Positions 16,389 through 24,936 are shown, counted from the first letter of the stretch. The stretch is 64,000 nt of DNA from Streptomyces sp. CB02923 (GCF_001905005.1 NZ_LWKZ01000012.1:735061-799060); one strand, 5' to 3'. The notes: generated by a model not told the origin, from the letters alone. Program-made: numbers and translations.

Positions 16389-17069
16389 TCAGTTCACGCC
16401 GGGCGAGACCAGCCCCGACTCGTACGCGAAGATGACGGCCTGCGCGCGGTCGCGCAGTTCCAGCTTGGCCAGCACCCGGCCGATATGGGTCTTCACGGTC
16501 TGCTCGGCGAGCACCAGCGTCTCCGCGATCTCCTGGTTCGACAGTCCGCGGGCGATCAGCTCCAGCACCTCGGTCTCGCGCGGCGTCAGCCCGTTGAGCC
16601 GCAGCGAGGCCCGGTCCTTGCGGGGCGCGGGCCGCTGCCGGGCGAAGTCGGCGATCAGCCGCCGCGTCACGGACGGCGCGAGCAGCGCCTCGCCCGCCGC
16701 CACGACCCGTACCGCCGAGATCAGGTCGGCCGGCGGCGCGTCCTTGAGCAGGAACCCCGACGCCCCGGCCCGCAGCGCCTCGTACACATAGTCGTCCACG
16801 TCGAACGTGGTGAGCATCAGCACCTTCGGCCGGTGCACGACCCCGGCCGGCGGATCCAGCAGCTGCCGGGCCGCCTCCAGCCCGTCCATCTCCGGCATCC
16901 GGACGTCCATCAGCACCACGTCCGGGTGCGTACGGCGGCTCAGTGCGACGCCTTGGACGCCGTCCGGCGCGTCACCGACGACGTCGATGTCGCTCTGCGC
17001 GGCGAGCAGCGCGGCGAAGCCCGCCCGCACCATGGCCTGGTCGTCGACGATGATCACCCGAGTGGTCAT
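16389..17069 (-). CDS. NarL/LuxR-type response regulator
   Basis: 226 residues. The receiver domain has acidic pocket D9-D10, phospho-acceptor D55 in VVLMDVRMPEMDG and conserved Lys in FLLKDAPP. The C-terminal LuxR helix-turn-helix reads LTPRETEVLELIARG then NQEIAETLVLAEQTVKTHI. Its ATG overlaps the stop of the partner kinase by four bases (ATGA), so the two are translationally coupled. Target genes may include the DUF1023 and acyltransferase genes downstream, judging by a shared promoter motif. Confidence 0.95.
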   Translation of the reverse strand: MTTRVIIVDDQAMVRAGFAALLAAQSDIDVVGDAPDGVQGVALSRRTHPDVVLMDVRMPEMDGLEAARQLLDPPAGVVHRPKVLMLTTFDVDDYVYEALRAGASGFLLKDAPPADLISAVRVVAAGEALLAPSVTRRLIADFARQRPAPRKDRASLRLNGLTPRETEVLELIARGLSNQEIAETLVLAEQTVKTHIGRVLAKLELRDRAQAVIFAYESGLVSPGVN

Positions 17070-18406
17070 GCGGGGTGGTGGTCCTTTGCTGTTATGGGGA
17101 GTTGGGCGGCGACCCGGAAGCCGCCGTCGGGCAGGGGCCCGGTGTCCAGGGTCCCGTCCACCAGCCGTACGCGCTCGCGCATACCGACCAGCCCGTGGCC
17201 CGTACCGGAGGGTTCCAGCGGCGCGGCGGCACGCGGCGGGGCGTTGTTGACGACCAGGACGGTCAGCCGGCCGCCGTCCTCGGCGGCCGTGACCGAGACG
17301 CGGGTGTGCGCGCCCGGCGCGTGCCGCACGACGTTGGCCAGCGCCTCCTGCACGATGCGGTACGCCGACAGGTCCACCGCGGACGACAGGGCCACCGGGG
17401 CGTCGGGCAGCGCCAGCTCGACCGGCACCCCCGCCCGCACCGTCCCCTCGACCAGCTTCGGCAGCTGCGCCAGGCCGGGCTGCGGCGCCTTCTCCGGGCC
17501 GCCGTGCCGCTCCGTCTCCTCGCTGCGCAGCACGCCCAGCAGCCGCCGCATCTCGGACAGCGACTCGCGCGCCGTGGCGGCGATCGTGCTGAACTCCTCC
17601 TGGGCCGCTTCCGGAATGCCGCTGATGCGGTACGGCGCGCTGTCGGCCTGGACCGTGATCACCGACATGTGGTGGGCGACGACGTCGTGCAGCTCCCGGG
17701 CGATGCGCGTGCGCTCCTCCAGCAGGGTGCGCATGGCGCGCTCCGCCTCGCTGATGTTCTCCTGCTCGATCAGCTTGCGCTGGGCGGCGCCGCGCTCGCG
17801 CAGCGCGCCCCCCACCAGCAGCACGACACCGGCGAGGACGAACATCAGCACCCAGGTGCCGTCACTGCGGTCCGGCCTGGCGAGCTCGAAGAGGACACTC
17901 ACGGCACCCGTCGCGCCCCAGACGGACGTCAGCGTGCGGCGCCGCTCGCGCAGCGAGAGCGCCAGCATCAGGACGAGGTAGCCGACGATGACCGTCGGGG
18001 GCCAGGGCCACAGGCGGTCCGCCGACTCCGGTACGGCGGCCAGCACGATGCCGCCGACGACATCCGCCGCGAAGATCACCCACCACGCCTGGAGCGGCCG
18101 GGTCACCGCCAGCAGCAGCGGCACGGTCTGGGCGGTGGCCAGCGCCCCGGCCGGGCCGCCGCTGAGCCCGTAGTCGTTCATCAGGACGTTCACCGTCGAG
18201 GGCAGCAGGGACACCATGAAGGTGAAGGCGACCGCGTACGGCAGCAGGCGCAGCCAGCGGTTGCGCACCTGGCCGAAGAGCGGGGCGCCGGGGCCGGTCG
18301 GCCTGCCGAGGTCCTCGGCGAGGGTGCGCAGCGCCTGCCGCCCGGCCAGCAGGAAGCGGGCACGGGCGGGAAGGCCGTCGGCCGTGGGGCGTGGAGTGGT
18401 CTTCAT
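17066..18406 (-). CDS. Sensor histidine kinase, HisKA_3 type
   Basis: 446 residues from ATG 18406; a longer frame upstream passes through repeated promoter motifs and is unlikely. Five hydrophobic segments (about 54-76, 90-124, 136-152, 162-176, 186-201) form a membrane sensor with little extracytoplasmic sequence. The dimerisation/phosphorylation helix RIARELHDVVAHHMSV carries H240, then the HATPase domain with VQEALANVVRHAP (N box) and GTGHGLVGMRERV (G box). The partner regulator overlaps its stop. This DesK/LiaS-like layout usually senses events in the membrane. Confidence 0.95.
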   Translation of the reverse strand: MKTTPRPTADGLPARARFLLAGRQALRTLAEDLGRPTGPGAPLFGQVRNRWLRLLPYAVAFTFMVSLLPSTVNVLMNDYGLSGGPAGALATAQTVPLLLAVTRPLQAWWVIFAADVVGGIVLAAVPESADRLWPWPPTVIVGYLVLMLALSLRERRRTLTSVWGATGAVSVLFELARPDRSDGTWVLMFVLAGVVLLVGGALRERGAAQRKLIEQENISEAERAMRTLLEERTRIARELHDVVAHHMSVITVQADSAPYRISGIPEAAQEEFSTIAATARESLSEMRRLLGVLRSEETERHGGPEKAPQPGLAQLPKLVEGTVRAGVPVELALPDAPVALSSAVDLSAYRIVQEALANVVRHAPGAHTRVSVTAAEDGGRLTVLVVNNAPPRAAAPLEPSGTGHGLVGMRERVRLVDGTLDTGPLPDGGFRVAAQLPITAKDHHPA

Positions 18407-18440
18407 GACCTGGTCAGCGTAAGCGGCGGCCGGGCACCGG

Positions 18441-18474
18441 GGCGTCATACGAGGGGTGCCCTCTGCCGTCATAC
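18441..18474 (-). promoter_or_regulatory. Paired direct repeats ahead of the histidine kinase
   Basis: Two copies of a 10-base element, GGCGTCATAC (18441-18450) and GCCGTCATAC (18465-18474) on the plus strand, are spaced 24 bases start to start. Between them is the dyad GAGGGG..CCCTC. They lie 35-68 bases before the kinase ATG, a good position for autoregulation by the paired response regulator. Confidence 0.5.
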
Positions 18475-18602
18475 CCCGGTACGGGGAGCGGGGGCGTCGT
18501 ACTCCGGTACGGCCGGGGCGGCCGGCCGAGGGCACCCCGCGGCCCTTCCCGGGCCCGCCGAGCCGCCCGTGGCCTCACTACCACCCCCGGTCCCGCGCGC
18601 CG

Positions 18603-19499
18603 CTACAGCTCCGCCAGCAGCTCGGCCTTCTTCGACGTGAACTCCGCGTCCGTCAGAAGCCCCGCCGTGTGCAGCTCGCCCAGCTGCCGGATGCGGTCGG
18701 CGATGTCGGCCGGATCGCGCCGCTCGTCGGTACGGGTCCGCACCGCCCGCCGCGGCGCCGCGTCCGCGCCGGGCGCGGTGGACCGTACGGCCTGGAGCAC
18801 CGCTGCCGCGAACGGCAGCGACTCGTGCACCGACCCGTACCCCAGCCCGAAGACCACCGAGGCCGGGTCCTGGTCCGCCTCGCCGGGCCGCCGGTCCTCC
18901 GCGCCGCGTTCCACCAGCCGCAGATACCCGTTGCCCGACAGCACCCCGGCGCCGCCTTCCGGCGAGCGCCACTCCACCCCGGTCAGCTCCCGTACGGGGA
19001 AGTGCTGGTCGCCGCACTTCCACTTGGCCGACGACGCCCCCGTCCAGAACCAGCGGAACGCGACCGAGCTGCCGTCGAAGGACGCCTTGCCGTCGTACGC
19101 CTTGAAGGTCAGCGGCGGTTCCGGCGCGGTCACCAGGTGCTCGTCGGCGGGAAGCGCGGCGGCGGGCCCGAGCACGGCACGCAGCTCGTCGCGGTAGTAC
19201 TCGGCGAGCGTCTCGCGATCGGCGGGCAGCACCAGGCGGTAGGGGTCGAGATCGTCCTTGAGCTGGCCGGCGGCGGCCTCCATCAGAGGATCGGCACCCG
19301 GCCGCGGCAGCGCACGCAGCACCACCGTGCCGCGTCTGCCCGGCGACAGCTCGACGGACCTCAACGCCTCGTAGGGGACGCGCCGCCCGCCGAGCGCCTG
19401 GAAGAGCTTCGGCCTGCGTATCCCCCGTTCGAAGCGGATGAGCACGGAGTCCGTGTCGAACTCCCAGACGGCGTGAAAACCGGCCAGCACATCACCCAT
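18603..19499 (-). CDS. DUF4429 protein with C-terminal SHOCT motif
   Basis: 298 residues from ATG 19499; an ATG at 19508 is an alternative, neither has a strong ribosome site. Two DUF4429-like units are visible: FHAVWEFDTDSVLIRFERG at the start and FKAYDGKASFDGSSVAFRW in the middle (each given within 20 residues). The C-terminal 30 residues (IRQLGELHTAGLLTDAEF) form a SHOCT helix hairpin, a module of proteins that bind membranes or oligomerise. Function is unknown. No operon partner is evident; it is 184 bases from the second DUF1023 gene. Confidence 0.8.
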   Translation of the reverse strand: MGDVLAGFHAVWEFDTDSVLIRFERGIRRPKLFQALGGRRVPYEALRSVELSPGRRGTVVLRALPRPGADPLMEAAAGQLKDDLDPYRLVLPADRETLAEYYRDELRAVLGPAAALPADEHLVTAPEPPLTFKAYDGKASFDGSSVAFRWFWTGASSAKWKCGDQHFPVRELTGVEWRSPEGGAGVLSGNGYLRLVERGAEDRRPGEADQDPASVVFGLGYGSVHESLPFAAAVLQAVRSTAPGADAAPRRAVRTRTDERRDPADIADRIRQLGELHTAGLLTDAEFTSKKAELLAEL

Positions 19500-19682
19500 G
19501 CGGCTCATCGTATGCGGCGGTCGCCCGCCCGTCCCCCTTCCGGACATCATGCGCTACGCGCGTCAAGCCGCTTTTGCCCCATGCCGCCCCGGCGCCCGGC
19601 CTGTCCTGAACGCGCCGTCCTGGCGCGGCCACCCCGCCCGGACGATGGGACGCCGCGCCGTGCGGGAACGGCGGCCCGCCGC

Positions 19683-20906
19683 TCAGGCAAGGTCGGCCGA
19701 GCAGTCCCGGTCCTGCGCGGCGCAGTCCACCGAGGCGACCTCGCCGACCCCGATCTCCGCGAAATTGTGCAGGCTCCGTGTGCCGGGCGCGAAGTAACCG
19801 GCGTGCCCCTCGGCCCCGGCGGCCGACAGCACCCGGGACCCGAAGGCCGCGGTGACCGGGTCGGCGCCGTGGCCGAGCCCGCCGACCTCCATGTACGGCA
19901 CGTCCTGGATCCAGTCGTCGGGATTGCGCATCGCCCACACCCGCGCGCCGGTACCCAGCCCCGCGGCGGTCTCCGACCGCATCCCCGGGCTGCCCGCCAC
20001 CGCGATGTCGGTGACGCTGGACGGCAGCCGGTGGGCCGCGACACCGCACACCACGGAGCCGTAGCTGTGGCACATCAGCGAGACGGAAGCCGCCTTCGGC
20101 AGCGCCCGTACCAGCGCGTTCAGCCGTACGGCACCCGCCTCGGCGAGCTGCCCGGTGGCGGCACCGACACCGAGCCCGGCGGGCGCGGTGTAGTCGGCCC
20201 AGGCGATCACGGCCGTACGGGAAGCGCCCCCGCGGGTGGACCGCTGCGCGTCGTAGAGCGACTTGGCCATGCCGGCGGGCGCGCTCGTCGCGCGCGCGGT
20301 GCGCTCGAAGGTGCCGAGGTTGGTGTCCACACCGGGCACCACCACCGAGACGCGGCGCGCCTGCCGCAGGTCACCGAAGACCTCGGCGGCCCGGCCGCCG
20401 CCGGCCGGGTCGAAGGCGAGGATCTGCCGTCCAGCGCTGCGCATCGAATCGAAGCGGTGCATCAGCCGGCTCGCCTCCTGGCGGCCCACGGGTGTCAGCC
20501 GCTGGTCGTGCATGCGCTTCTGCTCCACCTCGCCGGCCTGCCGCAACGCTTCCTTGTTGGCCTGGTAGCGCAGGTCGACGGGGGCGCCGCCCATGTTGCC
20601 GACCACCAGCGGGTAGCGGTCGGCGAGTGCGGCCTGGTCGGCGAGGCTCAGCTTCCGGAAGAAGGCGGCGAGGGCGCCGGGCCCGGAGCCGGTGTCCGGC
20701 AGCCGGTGGCCGCGGAAGGAGGCGTGCTCCCAGGCGGACCGCGCGGAGGCCAGCGGATTGGCGTCGTCCTTGCTGCCTCTGACGGCCGTCCAGCCGGTCA
20801 TCGCGAGCATCACGAACACCACCACCAGGGCGAGCGCCGCACGCCACGCGGTGGACTGCAAAAAACCGAAGGAGGGGGCGCCGAGCCCCGGAAAGGAAGA
20901 AGTCAC
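19683..20906 (-). CDS. DUF1023 alpha/beta hydrolase, second paralogue
   Basis: 407 residues from GTG at 20906. The hydrophobic anchor is at about 21-40 (WRAALALVVVFVMLAMTGW). It shares the DUF1023 blocks with the gene at 15005: LVVGNMGGAPVDLRYQAN, QILAFDPAGGGRAAEVFGD, and LMCHSYGSVVC with nucleophile S281. The C-terminus adds two cysteines (VDCAAQDRDCSADLA) absent from the paralogue. A TAGGGT hexamer (20915-20920, minus strand) ends eight bases before the GTG, which suggests a leaderless transcript; a start 19 codons further upstream is also open. Confidence 0.82.
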   Translation of the reverse strand: MTSSFPGLGAPSFGFLQSTAWRAALALVVVFVMLAMTGWTAVRGSKDDANPLASARSAWEHASFRGHRLPDTGSGPGALAAFFRKLSLADQAALADRYPLVVGNMGGAPVDLRYQANKEALRQAGEVEQKRMHDQRLTPVGRQEASRLMHRFDSMRSAGRQILAFDPAGGGRAAEVFGDLRQARRVSVVVPGVDTNLGTFERTARATSAPAGMAKSLYDAQRSTRGGASRTAVIAWADYTAPAGLGVGAATGQLAEAGAVRLNALVRALPKAASVSLMCHSYGSVVCGVAAHRLPSSVTDIAVAGSPGMRSETAAGLGTGARVWAMRNPDDWIQDVPYMEVGGLGHGADPVTAAFGSRVLSAAGAEGHAGYFAPGTRSLHNFAEIGVGEVASVDCAAQDRDCSADLA

Positions 20907-20914
20907 CGCGGGCC

Positions 20915-20920
20915 ACCCTA
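20915..20920 (-). promoter_or_regulatory. Candidate -10 box of the DUF1023 paralogue
   Basis: TAGGGT on the minus strand lies eight bases before the GTG at 20906 and no Shine-Dalgarno sequence is present, the pattern of leaderless streptomycete genes. I see no convincing -35 box. Confidence 0.35.
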
Positions 20921-21045
20921 GGAGAAGTGACGGGGTGCCCGCTGAGGGGGTGAGGCATATCACGTTTCACGCTGGTCATATGGGACCACTCGGGCACGGT
21001 GAGAGGCGGTCCGACGCTCAGACGTGCAGAAACGTACTCAGGCAG

Positions 21046-21127
21046 GTGCGCGGGCCGTAGCTCCAGCGGGTGCGCGGGTCGGTGCTCAGGCGGGTACGCG
21101 GGCCGGTGCTCCAGCAGGTTCGCGGGC
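21046..21127. repeat. 24-base tandem repeat, 3.4 copies
   Basis: Units at 21046-21069, 21070-21093 and 21094-21117 plus a partial unit to 21127, consensus GTGCGCGGGYCGGTGCTCCAG plus CGG (24 bases). They sit in the 262-base gap between the DUF1023 gene and the TetR gene stop. No gene is credible there. Confidence 0.85.
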
Positions 21128-21168
21128 GATCGCTGGGGCCCTCGGCCCGTCCGGTCCGTGACCGCGGC

Positions 21169-21930
21169 TCACCGGCCGTCCGGTCCGCCGTCCTCCCGGC
21201 TGCGCCAGTCGCCGCAGACGGCCGGGCCGATCTTCGCGAGGTACTCCTCGGTGATCTCGCGGATAGACTCCACGCTGACGTCCTCGCCCTCGCCCCACAC
21301 CTTCCCGGCGACCCGCATCACGCCGCTGAACGCCGCGACCACCACCCGCGGCCGCGGATCCACCGTCACGTCCAGCCCCTCGCGCCGCGCGATCAGCCGG
21401 GCGATCTGCTCCTCCAGTTCCGCGTAGCGGCGCCAGTGGGCGGCGAGCAGAGCGGGCGTCGACTCGATCAGCCGGTACGTCCGCATGTGCAGTTCCAGCG
21501 GAATCACCGACTGGATCGCGCCACCGATGTCGTCCCACGAGGTCATCACGGCGCTGTGCAGCGCCTCCAGGGGCACTTCGGCGTCCGGCCGCCGCTCCAG
21601 CTCCTCGATGAAGCGCGCCTCCACCATTTCCTGTACGGCGAAGACGACCTCCTCCTTGCTGGCGAAATAGCGGAAGAAGGTGCGCTGCGAGACGTCGACG
21701 GCCTCGGCGATCTCGTCGATCGTCGTCTCGTCGTAGCCGTGTGCCGTGAACCGTTCGAGGGCGGAGCGGATCAGCGCGTCACGGGTGCGCTGCTTCTTGC
21801 GCTCGCGCAGGCCGCCGACGGCGGGTCCGGCGGAGGCGGGGATGCCGGTGGTCCCGGTGCCGGCGGAGGGTTCGCCTCCGGAAGGCCGGGCGGTTTCAGG
21901 TCGGGTCACCTGCGGCGTGGAGTCGGTCAT
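21169..21930 (-). CDS. TetR family repressor
   Basis: 253 residues. After a low-complexity N-terminus of about 40 residues the TetR DNA-binding domain reads RDALIRSALERFTAHGYDETT and IAEAVDVSQRTFFRYFASKEE (each within 21 residues of helix-turn-helix). The ligand domain follows to about 235. It is divergent from an MFS efflux gene across 114 bases containing inverted repeats, the standard layout of a drug-sensing repressor and its pump. An internal start near GLRERKKQRT would remove the disordered leader. Confidence 0.92.
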   Translation of the reverse strand: MTDSTPQVTRPETARPSGGEPSAGTGTTGIPASAGPAVGGLRERKKQRTRDALIRSALERFTAHGYDETTIDEIAEAVDVSQRTFFRYFASKEEVVFAVQEMVEARFIEELERRPDAEVPLEALHSAVMTSWDDIGGAIQSVIPLELHMRTYRLIESTPALLAAHWRRYAELEEQIARLIARREGLDVTVDPRPRVVVAAFSGVMRVAGKVWGEGEDVSVESIREITEEYLAKIGPAVCGDWRSREDGGPDGR

Positions 21931-21982
21931 CCTGCGCCGCCTTTCTCGTTGTTGCCGCTGCTCAGAATACCTGTGAGCTAAA

Positions 21983-22021
21983 TGACAGTTACCGACTGTT
22001 GAATTGCTTTGTCAACTGTCA
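21983..22021. promoter_or_regulatory. Operator region between tetR and the MFS gene
   Basis: TGACAGTT (21983-21990) and AACTGTCA (22014-22021) form an inverted repeat with a 23-base spacer; a GTTGA/TCAAC pair is nested inside (21997-22016). On the minus strand TTGACA at 22009-22014 could serve as -35 for tetR. AT content is much higher than around it. Binding here would block both promoters. Confidence 0.6.
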
Positions 22022-22044
22022 GTGGCTGACATTAGCCTCGGAGA

Positions 22045-23649
22045 ATGAGCTCACAGACCCCGGTTGCCCATGCCGCACCGGACCTTTCCGCCCCGGAGCC
22101 TCGCAAGGGGCTCCGGGGCCATCCGTGGCTGACACTGATCGCCGTCGCGATCGGCGTGATGATGGTGGCCCTCGACGGCACCATCGTCGCCATCGCCAAC
22201 CCGGCCATCCAGGCGGACCTGAAGGCGTCGCTCGCCGACGTCCAATGGATCACCAACGGCTATCTGCTGGCCCTCGCCGTCTCGCTGATCACGGCCGGCA
22301 AGCTGGGTGACCGCTTCGGCCACCGGCAGACGTTCCTCATAGGCGTGGTGGGCTTCGCGCTCGCCTCCGGCGCCATCGGCCTGTCCAGCGAGGTCTCGCT
22401 GGTCATCACCTTCCGGGTGCTGCAGGGCGTCTTCGGCGCGCTTCTGATGCCCGCCGCCCTCGGCCTGCTGCGCGCGTCCTTCCCGGCCGAGAAGCTCAAC
22501 ATGGCCATCGGCCTCTGGGGCATGGTCATCGGCGCCTCCACCGCCGGCGGCCCGATCGTCGGCGGCCTGCTCGTCGAGCACGTGAACTGGCAGTCGGTGT
22601 TCTTCATCAACCTGCCGGTCGGCGTCATCGCCCTCGTCATGGGCCTGGTGATCCTCAAGGACCACCGCGCCGAGAACGCCCCGCGCTCCTTCGACATCCC
22701 CGGCATCGTGCTGCTCTCCGGCGCCATGTTCTGCCTCATCTGGGCCCTGATCAAGGCCGGCGAGTGGGGCTGGGGCGACGCGAAGACGCTGGGCTTCCTG
22801 GCCGCGTCCGTCGTCGTCTTCGCCGCCTTCGCGATCCTGGAGACCAAGGTCCGCGAGCCGCTGATCCCGCTGCGGATGTTCCGTTCCGTACCGCTGACGG
22901 CCGGTACGGTCCTGATGGCGCTGATGGCCTTCGGCTTCATGGGCGGCCTCTTCTTCGTCACCTTCTACCTGCAGAACGTGCACGGCCTGAGCCCGGTGGA
23001 CAGCGGTCTGCGCCTGCTGCCGCTGACCGCGATGATGATCGTCGCTTCGCCGGCCGCGGGCGCGCTGATCACCAGGTTCGGCCCCCGCGTCCCGCTCGTC
23101 GGCGGCATGGTCTGCACCGCCGTCGCCATGTTCGGCATGACCGCCCTGACCACCGGTACGGGCACGCTGACGATGTCCCTGTGGTTCGCGCTGCTGGGCC
23201 TGGGCCTCGCGCCGGTCATGGTCGGCGCCACCGAGGTCATCGTCGGCAACGCGCCGCTGGAGCTGTCCGGCGTGGCGGGTGGCCTCCAGCAGGCCGCCAT
23301 GCAGGTCGGCGGCAGCCTCGGTACGGCGGTGCTCGGCGCCGTGATGTCCAGCAAGGTCAGCTCGGACTTCGCGGGCAACTGGACCAAGGCCGGGCTCCCG
23401 GGCGCTCCGGACCCCGCGCTGAAGGCCGCCGCCGAGGTCGGCGTGGTGCCGCCGCAGGTGGCCCAGGCCCCGGGCATGACGCCGCAGATCGTCGACCGCA
23501 TCAGCACCGCCGTGCACGACACGTTCGTGTCGGGCATGGGCCTGGCCTTCACCGTGGCCTGTGCCGTTTCGGTCGTCGCCGCCGTCGTCGCGTTGTTCAC
23601 CAAGCGCGGCAGCAACGCGGAGGCGGGCGCGGGCATGGGCCACATCTGA
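22045..23649 (+). CDS. MFS drug:H+ antiporter, DHA2 (14-helix) family
   Basis: 534 residues, the usual DHA2 length, with 14 hydrophobic helices. Helix 1 carries the family motif MVALDGTIVAIANPAI (motif D1 region), followed by LADVQWITNGYLLALAVSL, GDRFGHRQ (motif A, loop 2-3) and the motif C-like GPIVGG. Closest described relatives are EmrB/QacA-type exporters of hydrophobic drugs; the natural substrate is unknown. GTG/ATG choice: ATG at 22045 with CGGAGAA upstream. Divergent from the TetR repressor that probably controls it. Confidence 0.92.
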   Translation: MSSQTPVAHAAPDLSAPEPRKGLRGHPWLTLIAVAIGVMMVALDGTIVAIANPAIQADLKASLADVQWITNGYLLALAVSLITAGKLGDRFGHRQTFLIGVVGFALASGAIGLSSEVSLVITFRVLQGVFGALLMPAALGLLRASFPAEKLNMAIGLWGMVIGASTAGGPIVGGLLVEHVNWQSVFFINLPVGVIALVMGLVILKDHRAENAPRSFDIPGIVLLSGAMFCLIWALIKAGEWGWGDAKTLGFLAASVVVFAAFAILETKVREPLIPLRMFRSVPLTAGTVLMALMAFGFMGGLFFVTFYLQNVHGLSPVDSGLRLLPLTAMMIVASPAAGALITRFGPRVPLVGGMVCTAVAMFGMTALTTGTGTLTMSLWFALLGLGLAPVMVGATEVIVGNAPLELSGVAGGLQQAAMQVGGSLGTAVLGAVMSSKVSSDFAGNWTKAGLPGAPDPALKAAAEVGVVPPQVAQAPGMTPQIVDRISTAVHDTFVSGMGLAFTVACAVSVVAAVVALFTKRGSNAEAGAGMGHI

Positions 23650-23679
23650 CCGTCCGCCGTACAACCGGGTCGCGCCGAC

Positions 23680-23718
23680 GCGCGGCCGGCCGGGGCCCAC
23701 CGCCCCGGCCGGCCGCGC
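23680..23718 (+). terminator. Rho-independent terminator of the MFS gene
   Basis: GCGCGGCCGGCCGGGG (23680-23695) and its exact complement (23703-23718) form a 16-pair stem with a seven-base loop, followed by the T-rich GTTTCGTTTCTC. The rest of the gap to 24007 holds no gene that I recognise. Confidence 0.85.
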
Positions 23719-24007
23719 GTTTCGTTTCTCCACAGGTGCGCGTTCCCCCGTACGGATATGACGCTTTCCGCACCCCCGGGTGACCCCCGCGTGCGCCGCC
23801 CGGCCGTACGCCGGTGCGACGGGCGTCAACGCCCGGCCTCCGGAACCCCGTTGCGGGCCCGGCGGCAGCGTGTCGCCTATCAGGGTGGGCCGTCCCGCGC
23901 GGGCTTGGCCGCGGCGCCCGCACGCGGCCAAGCTCGGATCACCGGCCCGCGACGGACAACCGCCCGCCGCGGCAGCCCACTTCGTACTCCACGGGGGAGC
24001 GATGCAC

Positions 24008-24412
24008 ATGCGTACGATCCACACCGCCGCGCTGCTGACCGGCGCCGCCGCACTGGCCGCCGCCCACTTCGGCGTCCCGTCCGCCCACGGAGCGCCGCAG
24101 CAGCGGCCCCGGGCCCACGCGGGACCGGCCGCGGGCGACTGCGCCACCGGCCAGTTCTGCGTCTGGCCGGGCCGCGGCTTCGGCGGCGAGCGGCACACCT
24201 ACGAACTGTCCGGCACCGACATCGAGAGCTGCGTCACGCTGCCCGCCGGAGGCCGCGCCGCCTCGTTCGCCAACCGCACGGGCCGGCCCGTCACCACGTA
24301 CCAGAGCGCCGAGTGCGAGGAGACCGGCGAGTTCGACACCTACCCCGGCGGCGGCAGCTGGGTTCCCGAATCTCCTTACCAGGTCAGGGCGTTCAAAATC
24401 TGGGAGCGCTGA
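24008..24412 (+). CDS. Secreted peptidase-inhibitor family I36 protein
   Basis: 134 residues from ATG 24008, eight bases after GGAG; ATG 24002 lies too close to it. A signal peptide covers about 1-30 (MRTIHTAALLTGAAALAAA, cleavage near AHG/AP). The mature part has CATGQFCVWPGRGFGGE and a Cys further on (ESCVTL, SAECEE), the beta-gamma-crystallin-like pattern of the Streptomyces metalloproteinase inhibitor (SMPI, family I36). It may inhibit metalloproteases outside the cell, but many relatives have no tested activity. Confidence 0.8.
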   Translation: MRTIHTAALLTGAAALAAAHFGVPSAHGAPQQRPRAHAGPAAGDCATGQFCVWPGRGFGGERHTYELSGTDIESCVTLPAGGRAASFANRTGRPVTTYQSAECEETGEFDTYPGGGSWVPESPYQVRAFKIWER

Positions 24413-24484
24413 TGCGGGGAGTGGGTACGGCGACGCGGGGTACCCGGAGTCCGAGCCCGAACCACACGACCCTCGGGAGGGATG

Positions 24485-24811
24485 ATGGCGGGCCTCGGAC
24501 AGCACACCCGTACACGATGGCGGACCCACCTGCGCGGCAGCCCCCGCTCACGAGGCCGGACGGGGTCTCGGACCGGGCCGGACCGCGCGACGCTGGGCGT
24601 GATCGGACTGATCTGCGCGGTCGCCGGATTCTTCATCCTGAGCCTCGTCCTCGGGCCGGTGTCCGTGCTCCTCGGCTGGCTCGCGATGGGCCGCCGCTGG
24701 AGCAACGGGAGCCAGGCGCTCCCGGCGCTGGTGGCTGTCGTCCTCGGTGTGATCGACACGGTGCTGGCGATCATCCGGATCACCACCACGGCCGTGGGGG
24801 CACCGTTCTGA
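24485..24811 (+). CDS. Small two-helix membrane protein, DUF4190-like
   Basis: 108 residues from ATG 24485; GGGAGG (24475-24480) is five bases before it and too close to ATG 24482. An Arg-rich cytosolic N-terminus (about 35 residues) precedes two hydrophobic helices: LGVIGLICAVAGFFILSLVL and ALVAVVLGVIDTVLAII, linked by GWLAMGRRWSNGSQ. This matches the DUF4190 pattern of actinobacterial small membrane proteins. Function unknown. It follows the I36 gene by 72 bases. Confidence 0.7.
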   Translation: MAGLGQHTRTRWRTHLRGSPRSRGRTGSRTGPDRATLGVIGLICAVAGFFILSLVLGPVSVLLGWLAMGRRWSNGSQALPALVAVVLGVIDTVLAIIRITTTAVGAPF

Positions 24812-24890
24812 GCGGATCCCGCGGCAGCCGTCCCCGATCACCTGTCCGCCCCCCGGAGACACCGGCGGGCCGGGCCACCGGTGACAGCGA

Positions 24891-24936
24891 CGCGAGGCGC
24901 CCCCGGCCGGATCTCTCCGGCCGGGGGCGCCTCGCG
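24891..24936. terminator. Bidirectional terminator between small membrane protein and aceE
   Basis: A perfect 20-pair stem (24891-24910 with 24917-24936) and an ATCTCT loop separate convergent genes. It is the most stable hairpin in this half of the window. Confidence 0.85.

Noticed and set aside
20999..21427. Plus-strand frame encoding Cys/Ala/Gly/Arg octapeptide repeats
   Set aside because: It is the 24-base tandem repeat read in one frame and then runs antisense to the TetR gene; no start signal.
22051..24198. Minus-strand open frame opposite the MFS transporter
   Set aside because: Shadow of the transporter reading; composition is His/Arg/Gly-rich and it crosses a strong terminator.
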